From NCBI RefSeq assembly GCF_014779555.2, contig NZ_CP094357.1, positions 5,952,001 through 6,016,000 on the forward strand: a DNA stretch of 64,000 nucleotides. The letters are read 5' to 3'. This document shows, piece by piece, positions 42,726-51,803 of the stretch; position 1 is the first letter of the stretch; each line of letters opens with the position of its first letter. Both the position numbers and the translations under genes were made by a program. Below the pieces are notes generated by a model. It saw only the letters and a program-made list of their open reading frames with translations, had not been told where the DNA came from and made no database searches. Source of the stretch: Lysobacter capsici (GTDB taxonomy: Bacteria; Pseudomonadota; Gammaproteobacteria; Xanthomonadales; Xanthomonadaceae).

Positions 42726-43730
42726 TCAAAGCCCGCAGGGCGACGGCAACACCGGATTTTGTTCCTTCACGTTGTCGACGTGCGCCACTTTCTTGCCGCG
42801 CAGGTCGGCGACCCGCGCTTCCACGTCGGCGGTGGCGAGCGCCACGCCTTCCTGGAAGAACACCCAATCGATGTCTTCCTGATACTCGCGCATCTCGGGG
42901 GAATCCACGGGGCCCTGCGAACCGTCCGCGCCCTTGGGCATGAACCACAGGTTGAAGTTGATCGACATGAAGTCTTCCGGGTACACCGCGCTGCTGTGCT
43001 CGGAGAACAACTGACCGTCGACGTAATAGATCAACTTCTTGTCGGCGACGGTCAACACCAGGGTATGCCAGCCGGCGTAGCTGCCTTCCTTGCGCGAAAA
43101 TTCGTTGACCTTGGTCCACGGCTCGAGCTGGAAGGTGTCCCAACTGGTGGTCCACATCGCCGGCTTGGCGTTCTCGCCCCAGCCGCCGTTGGGCAGGTAT
43201 TCGAAATCGGTTTCGCTGTAGTTCTTGTCCATCGGCGCCTTGAGCGGACTGATGGCGTAGAACGTCTGGATGACCTCGTCGCCGTCGGGGCCGGAGTTCG
43301 GCTCGTCGCGGAAAAAAATCCGCGCGGCGTAGGTGCCTTCGCGGTATTTGCGCGCATGGCAGAACTGGGTCTGACGGGTTTTCTCGCCGGTGCCGTTGGT
43401 GACCGAACTCATCCTGACCGCGCCGGCCTGGGTATCGGGAATGTCGGAATGGAACGACAGCCCTTCCGCCGACCAGGTCGCGCCCTTGATGCCCGGATGA
43501 CCGGTCTGCGTTCTCGCCTTCCAGCCGTTGGCCTGAAACGCGGCGAGATCGCGATAGTTGAAATCGTCGAAGAACACTGGCGCCGTCGTCGCGGCCGAAG
43601 CCGGCTCCGCCGCCTTGGTTTCCGCGGGCTTGGCTGTCGGTTCGGGTCCCGAGCCGGTTTTCGAATCGCAGCCGGCGCAAACCACCGATGCCGCCAGAAT
43701 GCTGGCGAGAAGAACGCGATGCTGCCCCAT
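42726..43730 (-). CDS. GH16-like glycoside hydrolase lipoprotein
   Basis: A 334-residue protein with a lipobox (VCAGC, Cys about residue 21), a Pro/Ala/Glu linker (about 25-50), then a concanavalin-like beta-jelly-roll starting FFDDFNYRDL. The GH16-type active-site pattern E-x-D-x-E appears as SETDFEYLP, flanked by YAARIFFRDEPNSGPDGDEVIQTFY and WHTLVLTVADKKLIYYVDG, both typical of laminarinase/agarase-like GH16. Likely outer-membrane anchored beta-glucan hydrolase. A LacI-type palindrome lies 68 bp upstream of the start. Confidence 0.78.
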   Translation of the reverse strand: MGQHRVLLASILAASVVCAGCDSKTGSGPEPTAKPAETKAAEPASAATTAPVFFDDFNYRDLAAFQANGWKARTQTGHPGIKGATWSAEGLSFHSDIPDTQAGAVRMSSVTNGTGEKTRQTQFCHARKYREGTYAARIFFRDEPNSGPDGDEVIQTFYAISPLKAPMDKNYSETDFEYLPNGGWGENAKPAMWTTSWDTFQLEPWTKVNEFSRKEGSYAGWHTLVLTVADKKLIYYVDGQLFSEHSSAVYPEDFMSINFNLWFMPKGADGSQGPVDSPEMREYQEDIDWVFFQEGVALATADVEARVADLRGKKVAHVDNVKEQNPVLPSPCGL

Positions 43731-43797
43731 GAGCTTGTCCCTTGTGCGTGGCCGGGCCTGCGCCGTCGATTGCAGGCGGTGAATCTCTCGCACAATA

Positions 43798-43809
43798 GAC
43801 AACGTTGTC
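43798..43809. promoter_or_regulatory. LacI-type palindromic operator upstream of the GH16-like gene
   Basis: GACAACGTTGTC is a perfect 12-bp palindrome with a central CG, the hallmark of LacI-family operators. On the minus strand it overlaps TTGACA, a perfect -35 box, so binding would block RNA polymerase. No LacI gene is in the window. Confidence 0.6.
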
Positions 43810-44309
43810 AAATGGCCCGGCCTGGTCGGTTGGGGCAGCCCGCCAGCGTTCATGGCGGCGCGCCCATATGTCTGCGATCACAGGCATTGCCGTGCTTTCG
43901 AAAGCAGTCGCGGCAGGCGTGCCTGATGCATCGATTGCCGGCCCGAGCCGTAACTTCGTCTTCAGCGCATTGTCCGCAGGACATTCCTGCGACACGACGC
44001 CGACGAACAGGCAGTGGTCGCCGGTGCCGCGCGACCGCGATGAACCAATCGCCCCGGCCTACGGCTATACGGAGACGACCGCCGCATTCGCCGGGAAGCG
44101 ACGACACGCAAGCCGCGATGCGCCGTGGCCCGATCCTGGGTGAGTGGCAGCGGGTTTGTTTTCATCGCCCATGAGACGCCGTAGTCTTGATCGAAGCCAC
44201 GAGCGATCGCCGGCTGCGGACGGATCGACACCGTGCGTCATCGCGCCGGGACGATTGGCCGCATGCGCGTCCGTGTCGCAGCGTAAACAGGGACCAAGGA
44301 CCTTGCCGA
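43810..44309. other. Intergenic stretch with no gene seen
   Basis: About 500 bp between divergent GH16-like and methyltransferase genes. Open frames on both strands lack ribosome-binding sites and coding bias. The right end carries CCAAGGACC before the next start. Confidence 0.4.
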
Positions 44310-45080
44310 ATGATCGACTACGATCTGGAACTGCAACACCACAACCTCGCACTGCGGCGCGCCTACGCCATCGGCAGCACGGATCAGGTCCTCGACATCG
44401 GCTGCGGCACCGGGCAGACCACGCGCGAGGCGGCGCAGCTCGCGACCGCCGGAGCGGTGCTCGGGGTCGACCATTCCAGCGAAATGATCGAACGCGCGAA
44501 ACTGCTCACCCGCGAGGCACAGCTCGACAACGTCGAATACGTCTGCGCGGATGCCGGACGATATGAACCGCCGCGCGAACGCTTCGACGTGGCGATCAGC
44601 AGATTCGGCACGATGTTCTTCGCCGATCCGGTCGCCGCCTTCTCGAACCTGCGAAGCGCGTTGCGTCCGGGCGGACGCCTGCTGATGATGGTGTGGCAGA
44701 GCCGCGATCGTAACGAGTGGGCCACATCGATCGAACGCGCGCTTACGCCCGACCCCGCCGCAGCCACCGACGCACCCGCCGTTCCGCCCGCCTTCTCGCT
44801 GGGCGACCCGAACGTCGCAAGCCGCATCCTCGACGCGGCCGGCTTCACCGCGCCGGTGTTCGACGAAGTGCATGCGCCGGTTTTCTACGGGCGCGACGTC
44901 GAGGCCGCGTTCGACTTCGTCTCAGGGTTCTCCACCGTCAGCGGCCGGCTCGCAGGTCTCGATGCCAGCGAACGCGCGAACGCGGTGGCTCGCCTGCGCC
45001 AGCTGTTGGCCGAACATCAGCGCGCCGATGGCGTGTGGTTCGACTCGCGCGCGTGGATCGTGACGGCGCAGCGCGGATAG
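44310..45080 (+). CDS. Class I SAM-dependent methyltransferase
   Basis: A 256-residue protein from ATG 44310 (AAGGA upstream). Motif I VLDIGCGTGQTT (about residues 27-38), the acidic strand-2 end GVDHSSEMIERAK, motif II region ADAGRYEPPRERFDVAISRFGTMFF and motif III LRPGGRLLMMVW are all present. It belongs to the methyltransferase 11/25 group that modifies small molecules; substrate unknown. Encoded alone. Confidence 0.9.
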   Translation: MIDYDLELQHHNLALRRAYAIGSTDQVLDIGCGTGQTTREAAQLATAGAVLGVDHSSEMIERAKLLTREAQLDNVEYVCADAGRYEPPRERFDVAISRFGTMFFADPVAAFSNLRSALRPGGRLLMMVWQSRDRNEWATSIERALTPDPAAATDAPAVPPAFSLGDPNVASRILDAAGFTAPVFDEVHAPVFYGRDVEAAFDFVSGFSTVSGRLAGLDASERANAVARLRQLLAEHQRADGVWFDSRAWIVTAQRG

Positions 45081-45198
45081 CGAATCTCGCATCCAGGGCG
45101 CGCAGCGGAGATTACCGTCGTTGCCGCCGCGATGGCGGCGGCCTGCAAGCGACTTTCATCGACAACCGGTCTTCAGTCCGCTTCAGGGCGACCGAAGC

Positions 45199-45579
45199 TC
45201 AGGCCGCGGCGTCCTCGACCCCGCGTTCGCCACCGCCGCGAGCATGCGACCACGTCAGGATCGCCTCGAACACCGGCTTGAGCCGACGCGCGTCCTCGGT
45301 GATCTGATACTCCACGCGCGGCGGGATCTCGGGATACACCGTTCTGCGCACCATGCCGTCGTTCTCCAGCTCGCGCAATTGCTGAGTGAGCATGTGCTGA
45401 GTGACGCCGGGAATCGCCCGTCGCAGTTCGTTGAAGCGATGCACGCGCTGGATCAACAGCCAGAGGATTTCCAGCTTCCATTTGCCGGCGAACACGGCGC
45501 AGGCCGCGCGGATTTCCGCGTGCGCTTCGTCGATGCCTTCGGGGTTGGCGGTGCACGATTCGACGGTATGGTCGGGCAT
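45199..45579 (-). CDS. HxlR-family regulator
   Basis: A 126-residue protein with a Cys near the N-terminus (ESCTAN, about residue 9) and a second at ACAVFAGKWKLEILW (about residue 27), positions used for redox or electrophile sensing in HxlR proteins such as HypR and QorR. Winged helix HRFNELRRAIPGVTQHMLTQQLRELENDGMV and wing YPEIPPRVEYQITE. Divergent from an azoreductase gene, the usual target of such regulators. Confidence 0.9.
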   Translation of the reverse strand: MPDHTVESCTANPEGIDEAHAEIRAACAVFAGKWKLEILWLLIQRVHRFNELRRAIPGVTQHMLTQQLRELENDGMVRRTVYPEIPPRVEYQITEDARRLKPVFEAILTWSHARGGGERGVEDAAA

Positions 45580-45644
45580 ACTTAGTCCGGAAAATCATCC
45601 TTCTTGTGACGATCACTATACGCCAATAGATTGCATGGCAAGCA

Positions 45645-45669
45645 AAAACGCCTGCGATTGCAGGGGTTT
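45645..45669. terminator. Hairpin with flanking A and T runs in the azoR leader
   Basis: AAAAACGCCTGC-GATT-GCAGGGGTTTT: CCTGC/GCAGG stem with GATT loop, extended by AAAAC/GTTTT. It looks like a bidirectional intrinsic terminator, but lies between divergent starts, 34 bp before azoR. Confidence 0.45.
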
Positions 45670-45702
45670 TCGCCTCCTTCCCTTTCCCCTGGCGAACCGT
45701 CC

Positions 45703-46305
45703 ATGAATATCCTGCACATCGATTCGAGCATCCTCGAAGACCAGTCCGTCAGCCGCAAACTGTCGGCGGCGATCGTGGCCAAACTCATCGCGCTGGAACC
45801 CGCCGCGAGCGTGGTGTATCGCGATCTCAACCGCTCCCCGCTGCCGCAACTGTCCACCGCCAACGCGATCGCGCGCAATCCGGCCGCGCCGGCCGAAACC
45901 GACGACGTTCGCGCGCTCCATCTCGCGCTGGCGCAGGTGCTCGACGCCGACACCCTGGTGATCGGCGCGCCGATGTACAACTTCAGCGTGCCGGCGCCGC
46001 TTAAATCCTGGCTGGACGCGTTGGCGATTCCGGGCAAGACCTTCAGTTACGAGACCGGTGTGCCGCGGGGCCTGCTCGGTGCGAAGCGGGTGATCGTCGC
46101 CTCCAGTCGCGGCGGCATTTATTCGCCGGAGTCGCCGATGGCGGCGCTGGAACACCACGAAAGCTATCTGCGCGCGTTCTTCGGCTTCCTCGGCGTGACC
46201 CGCCTGGAGTTCGTGCGCGCCGAGGGCATGAATATGGGCGCCGAACACGCCGAGCACGCCGTGGCGGGCGCACTGGAACAAGTCGCGCAATTGCGCGCCG
46301 CGTAA
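45703..46305 (+). CDS. azoR: FMN-dependent NADH-azoreductase
   Basis: A 200-residue flavodoxin-like quinone/azo reductase. MNILHIDSSILEDQSVSRKLS binds the FMN phosphate, APMYNFSVPAPLKSWLDAL and GKTFSY are the conserved AzoR motifs, and SSRGGIYS the second flavin loop. Reduces azo dyes and quinones with NADH, protecting against thiol-reactive stress. Divergent HxlR protein probably controls it. Confidence 0.93.
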   Translation: MNILHIDSSILEDQSVSRKLSAAIVAKLIALEPAASVVYRDLNRSPLPQLSTANAIARNPAAPAETDDVRALHLALAQVLDADTLVIGAPMYNFSVPAPLKSWLDALAIPGKTFSYETGVPRGLLGAKRVIVASSRGGIYSPESPMAALEHHESYLRAFFGFLGVTRLEFVRAEGMNMGAEHAEHAVAGALEQVAQLRAA

Positions 46306-46565
46306 GCCGGGCGCGCGATGGCGGTCCGTTCCGGATCATGACGATCCGCAACCGTCGCGCCATCGCGGTGGCATTCGCGCGATGCGCTAAATGGCCGTTG
46401 CGTAGTCAAGGCATGGGCGGCACCGTGGCCGCTCATCGCAATTCGTCTCCGACACTGACCGGCGCTTTGCGCGCGCGCCTGCATCGCCGCGCGCGCTGTT
46501 CGCCGGGCGATCGGTCGGCGACGAGCGCCTTCGGATTCCGCTTCAACCCATACACGGAGCCAGCC

Positions 46566-46982
46566 ATGAAGCTCGCGCTTGTCCTCGCGTTGCTCAGCAT
46601 GCCCGCATTCGCGAGCGAGCTTCCGCCCGATCTCGCCAAGGCCGTCGCCGACTACGATCGGGCGCAGGTCGGCAACGATGTCGCCGCGTTGGCGCACCTG
46701 GTCGATGACGACTATGTGCTGGTGAACTCCAACGCCTCGGTGGAAAACAAGCAGCAGTTCCTCGCCGATTTCAATCTGCCCGGATTCAAGATCGAACCGT
46801 ACGTGCTGCGCGAGCGGATCCAGAAAGTCTGGAGCGACGGCGCGGTGATCGGCGGCCTGCTCGACCTGAGATGGACTCAGGACGGCAGGCATCAGACTCG
46901 CCGGTTGCGGGTGTCCTATGTCTGGGCGAAGCGGGACGGACGCTGGATGGCGACCTACGGGCAGGTTACCCGCGTCCCGTAG
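46566..46982 (+). CDS. Secreted DUF4440/NTF2-like protein
   Basis: A 138-residue protein with a short signal peptide (MKLALVLALLSMPAFAS). DLAKAVADYDRAQVGNDVAALAHLVDDDYVLVNSNASVENKQQFLADF and the closing VSYVWAKRDGRWMATYGQVTRV match the NTF2-like DUF4440 fold. Periplasmic; ligand unknown. Only a weak ribosome-binding site (CGGAG) precedes the ATG. Confidence 0.78.
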   Translation: MKLALVLALLSMPAFASELPPDLAKAVADYDRAQVGNDVAALAHLVDDDYVLVNSNASVENKQQFLADFNLPGFKIEPYVLRERIQKVWSDGAVIGGLLDLRWTQDGRHQTRRLRVSYVWAKRDGRWMATYGQVTRVP

Positions 46983-47064
46983 CGAAACCGCAAAACAATG
47001 ACGGCCCCGGCGAACGAGGTGCGGGAAGACGGCCTCGTCCGCTTACTCCGACCGTCGTCGATCG

Positions 47065-47937
47065 CTACACGCCCATCGCGATCTCCAGCAGCACGCGCCA
47101 TGCGTTCATTGGCAGCCACTGCGCATACCCGTCCCAGGTCGCGTATTGCGGAAGCTTCACCGTGTCCGGGATCTGCATGAACGGCGTGCCCTTCTTGAGC
47201 TCGGTCTCGATCGCGGCCCTGAGGTCGCGCAGATACCGCAATTGGTCGGCGACGCTCGACCTCGGCCCGACCGGCGCGTTGTGGGCGTACATCACCTGCT
47301 CGAAATCCAGCGCGTCCATTTCGGCCAGGGTTCTCTCCCACTCGCGCGGAGAGAAATCGGGCATGTAGGCGAAGCCCACCCGATGGGGCACGACGAGATC
47401 GACGGTGTAGATGGCGCGTTCGTTCGGGAATTGAAATACGGTCATGCCCTCGCCGTGGTTCGCGCCGAAGTACACGAGGTTTATCGCGCCGCGGCCGAGT
47501 TTCAGTTCCGACTTCGCTCCCGACCAGGTCTGATCGGGCATCACGACCTCCGCACTGGGGTGGCGCTTGAGCCATTGCGCGGTCGCTTCATGGCTGAGGA
47601 TCGTCGCGCCCTCGGCCTTGAACACCTCGCCGCCGCCGATGTGGTCGTAGTGGTTGTGCGAATAGATCAGGTACCTGATCGGCTTGTCGGTCAACCTGCG
47701 TATCGCCTCGAGCGATTCCTTGGCGAAATCCTTGTCGAAACTGTCCATGACGATCACGCCTTCGTCGGTGATCATGAACGCGTTGAAGGCGAGCCCGCCG
47801 CCGAAACTGTAGAGCCCCGGCGCCACCCGCGTGGTCGTGTAAGCGGCACGCGCGCTCGCGACCGGGCTGAATGCGGCGAGCGCAAGGAGTATCGCCATGG
47901 CGGCCAGCACAGCGCGCAAGAAAGGATTGCCAGACAT
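47065..47937 (-). CDS. Secreted metallo-beta-lactamase-fold hydrolase
   Basis: A 290-residue protein with a signal peptide (to SARAA, about residue 31) and GGAGG 9 bases before the ATG. Zinc motif SHNHYDHIGG (H94, H96, D98, H99), then GANHGEGMTVFQFP (H3 region) and YAHNAPVG (H5). Members include quinoprotein-relay and subclass B3-like periplasmic hydrolases; whether it acts on beta-lactams cannot be told from the sequence. The convergent gene 46566-46982 ends 82 bp away. Confidence 0.88.
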   Translation of the reverse strand: MSGNPFLRAVLAAMAILLALAAFSPVASARAAYTTTRVAPGLYSFGGGLAFNAFMITDEGVIVMDSFDKDFAKESLEAIRRLTDKPIRYLIYSHNHYDHIGGGEVFKAEGATILSHEATAQWLKRHPSAEVVMPDQTWSGAKSELKLGRGAINLVYFGANHGEGMTVFQFPNERAIYTVDLVVPHRVGFAYMPDFSPREWERTLAEMDALDFEQVMYAHNAPVGPRSSVADQLRYLRDLRAAIETELKKGTPFMQIPDTVKLPQYATWDGYAQWLPMNAWRVLLEIAMGV

Positions 47938-48228
47938 GCTTCGCGACCTCCGATCAGCGGACTTCGACGGATTGCGGCGCGCGGCGTGGTGCCGAGCGAC
48001 CGAGTGCGCGCGCAGTATTGGAACCGGCGTGCACGCGCGCCAGGGCCATTAAGGCGAACGGTCGCATGCCAGTGGCCTGGATGCCTTGAGAAAACCCGAT
48101 GCACGATGCACATTCGGTTGCCGGCTTCGGGCCGTCGGCCAGCGCGGCCTAGGAGCATGGCGGTGGTTATCTGGCGGCCCGGCGCAACTCGCGCGTCGGC
48201 GCGCCGCACCACCAACGGAGAACGATCG

Positions 48229-48642
48229 ATGCCTTTCCAAACCAGCCGGGTCATTCTGTTCGGCGACTGCGATCCGGGCGGGGTCGTGTACACGCCTCGC
48301 ATCGCCCACTTTGTCGTGGAGGCGTGCCTGGATTTTCTGTCGCATGCGCTCGGCGGCCCCGCGGCGAGGCGGCTGTTCGCCCTGGGCATCCTTCCGCCCG
48401 CGCGGGCACTCTCGATCGAATTTCTGCATCCCATGGTCTGGGACGAGGTCATCGCTATCGAAGTCGTGGTCGAACGATTGGGCGAGCATTCCTTCACCCT
48501 CGCGGTCGATGCCGCCAACGCCGAGGGAACCCGCACGTTCCGCGCCTCCATCACCCAGGTCACGATATCGCCGGAAACACGGCGGCCGGTACCGCTGCCG
48601 CTGGAACTTCGAACCGCGCTTGAAAGCACTGGACGTGGCTGA
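48229..48642 (+). CDS. Hotdog-fold acyl-CoA thioesterase (4HBT-like)
   Basis: A 137-residue protein from ATG 48229 (ACGGAG upstream). FGDCDPGGVVYTPRI is the 4-hydroxybenzoyl-CoA thioesterase/YbgC signature with the catalytic Asp in DCDPGG. Helix ACLDFLSHAL and strands IEFLHPMVWDEVIAIEVVVERLGEHSFTLAVDA complete the hotdog. Cytoplasmic, hydrolyses acyl- or aryl-CoA; substrate unknown. Confidence 0.87.
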   Translation: MPFQTSRVILFGDCDPGGVVYTPRIAHFVVEACLDFLSHALGGPAARRLFALGILPPARALSIEFLHPMVWDEVIAIEVVVERLGEHSFTLAVDAANAEGTRTFRASITQVTISPETRRPVPLPLELRTALESTGRG

Positions 48643-48963
48643 CCACGCGGCCGTCCGAATGGATAACGGCGGAGCATCGGGTCGGGCAGCGGCCTCAAGC
48701 GACCGGCTGCGTCCACGGATGCTTGCACGCTAGCGCACAAGCGGTGGCGGTCTCGCGGTTCGGCTCAGTGAGGAGCGGTCACACTTACGATGCTCCAACC
48801 GGGTAAGCAGTGTGCCAGCCAAGACCTTGTTCATCGAAATCCGATGACCGAGCGATCGGGGCACCCCGCCAACGCGCGCAGAGCTGGTTTAATGGACACG
48901 ATGCCCTGTGGTTTTCAGGCGCCGCCGCAGCGCGGCCGGAATGGACTCAAGGAGCCAGGACGC
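48643..48963. other. Intergenic stretch with no gene seen
   Basis: No supported frame; the right end holds AAGGAGCCAGGACGC, the ribosome-binding site of the next gene. Confidence 0.35.
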
Positions 48964-49440
48964 ATGCAACGCTGTTCACGAATCAATCTTCTGATCGCGG
49001 CGGCCTTGGCGGCCGCGTGTTCTCCGGCCGATCGTCCGGCTACCGCCAATCCGCCGGCCGCCGTCAAACCAACCGCCGTCGTCAAACCGCCGACGACCGG
49101 CAACCCGCTGCGCGACGAGCTGGCGATGCTCACCGGCCCGAATGCGCGCGAATGCGGCCTGGTCGCGCTTGGACAGGATGCGACCGCCGCGTGGCAGTGC
49201 GCAAAGGCCGCCGATTCGCAACGCATTGCCTACTGGTTCGCGATCGAGCACCGCGGCATAGATTCCGACGTCTGGACCGCCGCGCTGCGAGCGGCCAACG
49301 GGCAGCGCTACATGCTTCACTACGACTCGAATTACATGGGCGGCACGGGGCTGTTGCCGCGGTTCACCAGGAATGCCTGCACCGGTTTTACGACTATGAT
49401 CCCGGACTCGCCCGAGAGCCTTGAGTGTTCCTACCAATAA
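48964..49440 (+). CDS. Lipoprotein of unknown function
   Basis: A 158-residue protein from ATG 48964, with a lipobox (LAAAC, Cys about residue 20), a Pro/Ala/Thr/Val linker and a small domain with cysteine pairs (RECGLVALGQDATAAWQCAKAADSQRIAYWF, NACTGF, LECSYQ). The ECGL...WQCA...AYWF...GIDSDVW pattern suggests a compact globular domain; not recognised. Confidence 0.65.
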   Translation: MQRCSRINLLIAAALAAACSPADRPATANPPAAVKPTAVVKPPTTGNPLRDELAMLTGPNARECGLVALGQDATAAWQCAKAADSQRIAYWFAIEHRGIDSDVWTAALRAANGQRYMLHYDSNYMGGTGLLPRFTRNACTGFTTMIPDSPESLECSYQ

Positions 49441-49532
49441 GCATCGCGCATTCGTTCCAGGCGAAGGCGACGCGGTAAACACCGCCGCCCACGCTAACGG
49501 CGGACGCCGGGCGGGCGCGCCGGCATCGCCGA

Positions 49533-49820
49533 TTACTTGGCCTTTTCCGACGCGGCCGGCTTGCAGGCCGCGTATTCGGCGCGCGACAAGGCGCTGTTGT
49601 GGTCGAGGTCGCAATGGCGGATGCGCGCGGCGAGATCGGGCGCCTTGACCACCACTTCGGGCAAGGTCACCACGCCGTCCTTGTTGCTGTCGAGCGAGTC
49701 GTAACTGGGCTTTGCCGCTTCGGTCGTTTTAGCGACCGCGGCCTGCGCATCCGTGCCGGCCTGCAGGCCCGCAACGGCAATCAGCGCGATCGTCAGACCG
49801 CGCGCGAACGAAACGGTCAT
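49533..49820 (-). CDS. Secreted EF-hand calcium-binding protein
   Basis: A 95-residue protein with a signal peptide (to AQAAV, about residue 28). Start at ATG 49820 is favoured over 49829, because AGAGGA lies 8 bases before the former. Two EF-hand loops are seen: DSNKDGVVTLPE and DLDHNSALSRAE, both with D-x-D/N-x-D/S spacing. A calcium-responsive periplasmic protein is inferred. Confidence 0.82.
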   Translation of the reverse strand: MTVSFARGLTIALIAVAGLQAGTDAQAAVAKTTEAAKPSYDSLDSNKDGVVTLPEVVVKAPDLAARIRHCDLDHNSALSRAEYAACKPAASEKAK

Positions 49821-50078
49821 GGTGCTCATCCTCTCGAAGCGGCGACGGGGCCTATCGTAGGCCCGCGCCGCGCCGCGCCGGTTCAATCGGCGTGAGGGAA
49901 TCATTACCAAAAATTCAGGTGACGCAGGCGCGCGGTTTGCGGACCATTCGGCGATCCCGCTCGATGTCATCGGCCGCGACGCCCGAGCGTTGACGCCACG
50001 ACGAACACCCACCGCGCGGACCGCGACCGACGCCATCGCCAGGACCGCCCCTTCGAGCGCTACACCGAGGAACCGGCC

Positions 50079-50405
50079 ATGCAGACACCCGAGCAACGCA
50101 ATCAACTCGACGAGCAAACTTGCCGGATGATCTGTCCGATCTCCGCGGCGATGGTCGGCGTATGCCTGACCGGCATCGGTCTGTTGCGCGTGGTGGCCGC
50201 GGTCGAACGCACCGCGACCCTCGCCGACGATCTGCTGGCGCTCGATGCGATCCTGTTTCTGGTCGCGACCCTGGTGTCGTATTTCGCCTTGCGCGTGCCC
50301 AAGCGGCTGCACCGGCTGGAACGCATCGCCGACGCCGCCTTCATCGCCTCGATGACCTTGCTGACCGCGGTGTGCTTCTTCATCACCTACAGCGTCCAGA
50401 CTTAG
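50079..50405 (+). CDS. Small membrane protein
   Basis: A 108-residue protein with a hydrophilic N-terminus (QTPEQRNQLDEQTCRMICPISAAMVGVCLTGIGL), then three helices (about 18-42, 50-72, 82-105). The CRMICP ... VCLTGIGL beginning is familiar from conserved xanthomonad membrane proteins without a known role. Encoded alone. Confidence 0.65.
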   Translation: MQTPEQRNQLDEQTCRMICPISAAMVGVCLTGIGLLRVVAAVERTATLADDLLALDAILFLVATLVSYFALRVPKRLHRLERIADAAFIASMTLLTAVCFFITYSVQT

Positions 50406-50444
50406 CGCGAATGCGCTACTGCGGGCTTGGCGTGGATGCCGGCG

Positions 50445-50807
50445 CTATCGACCCCGCTCGTTCAGACCGACGACGAACGCTCTCAACTGCGCCATCTTTC
50501 CGTCGCGGAAACGCCAGACGTCGCAGTACGCGCTGCGCGCTGGTCGCCCATGCGCATCCTTGACCTCGATTTCGCCGATCGCCGTGAGCAGATCGGCGTC
50601 CGCGACCATGTCGCTCACGGTGAACCGCGGCGGCTGCGCGTACGCCGTCTTCATCCAGCGACGAACCGCATCCTTTCCTTCGATGGTTTCCTGGCCCACC
50701 ATCGTCCATTCGAGGTCTTGCGTGCAGAACGAAAGAAATCCCTCGATGTCGCCTTCGCTGATCGCCTTGTTGGCCGTTTCCAGAACCGACTTGTTTGCCT
50801 TGGACAT
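50445..50807 (-). CDS. SnoaL/NTF2-like cytoplasmic protein
   Basis: A 120-residue protein; GGAGGTTCGA precedes ATG 50807. VLETANKAISEGDIEGFLSFCTQDLEWTMVGQETIEGKDAVRRWM and SAYCDVWRFRDGKMAQLRAFV are the SnoaL-like (ketosteroid isomerase-related) pattern. No signal peptide, unlike the two other NTF2-like proteins in this window. Confidence 0.83.
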   Translation of the reverse strand: MSKANKSVLETANKAISEGDIEGFLSFCTQDLEWTMVGQETIEGKDAVRRWMKTAYAQPPRFTVSDMVADADLLTAIGEIEVKDAHGRPARSAYCDVWRFRDGKMAQLRAFVVGLNERGR

Positions 50808-51017
50808 TCGAACCTCCACCGCGATGGACGATCTACAAACTCCAGGTGCGTCAGCCTAGGGCATGCAGCGATTCGGGTCGGTGAAGATGCGCGCGACCTG
50901 AAAAACCATCGCGGGCGACGGGTTCGGCAAGCGCGAAGCATGCGCGGCGCCATCGGCGCCGATCTGTCGCGAGCATACGTATGTCGCCGCTGTCCGCTCC
51001 GATGGGGCCGGCGGAAC

Positions 51018-51536
51018 TTATTTTTGAATCGATGCGGCCTTGGCGCGGACCGCTTTCTTTTTCGTGGCCTTCTTGCCCGCCTTGCGCGTCGTCTTCGGCG
51101 CGCCGTGCTGTTCCAGCAGCGCCGCGACCTGCGCCTTGCTCAGGCCGCGAACCAGGGCGATCTTGTCGAGAAATTCCTGACGCGGGCGGGTGTCGGTCTG
51201 TTCCCAGTTGTACACCGCCTGCGGACTCGCGCCGATCAAAGGCGCGAAGGCATCGCGGGACAGGCCCAGCCGCTCGCGCAATTTGCGCAGCAGCGCGCCG
51301 GAATAGCGCGACGGCTTGCCGGACGAGCCCGGATCGGTTCCGACCCGCACGGCCTTTGACGTGCCCTTGGCCAACTTCGCGATATCGCGTTGCAACACCG
51401 CTATTTCCTGCTTGAGCGCCGAGATCGCCTTGCGCTGCGCCAGCACCTGCGCCCGCAACGGATCGATGTGTTGCCGAAGTTCCTTGCGCGCCAGACGCGC
51501 GATCTCTTCTTTCAGGACGGTAGCGATATTCGGCAT
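51018..51536 (-). CDS. XRE-type helix-turn-helix protein with coiled-coil N-terminus and Lys-rich tail
   Basis: A 172-residue protein from ATG 51536 (AAGGAAA upstream). Residues 1-60 form a coiled coil (RKAISALKQEIAVLQRDIAKLAKG), residues about 80-135 an HTH_3/XRE domain (LRKLRERLGLSRDAFAPLIGASPQAVYNWEQTDTRPRQ), residues 140-172 a Lys/Ala-rich tail of histone-H1 type. The combination suggests a nucleoid-like DNA-binding protein rather than a phage repressor. Confidence 0.83.
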   Translation of the reverse strand: MPNIATVLKEEIARLARKELRQHIDPLRAQVLAQRKAISALKQEIAVLQRDIAKLAKGTSKAVRVGTDPGSSGKPSRYSGALLRKLRERLGLSRDAFAPLIGASPQAVYNWEQTDTRPRQEFLDKIALVRGLSKAQVAALLEQHGAPKTTRKAGKKATKKKAVRAKAASIQK

Positions 51537-51803
51537 GCGATTTCCTTATGTTCTCAGGTTCAGGGTAAACGATCGCATCGGCAGCGGCCAATCGCGGCGC
51601 CGGGCTTGAGGCCTGGGCGGGCACGTCGTCCTTGCCGAGCAGGCGGCGAGCTGATCGCCGATCCGCGAAATTGCGCAATGCGAATTGCTGCAACCGCGAC
51701 GCTGCAAGCTGACTTATTCAGCTTCTTTTTTGACTTCGCTAGGCAGTGCTCGGCGTGGATGTTCATATACGCCACCTCGTCAATTCGGCGTTCAAAGGGG
51801 GCC

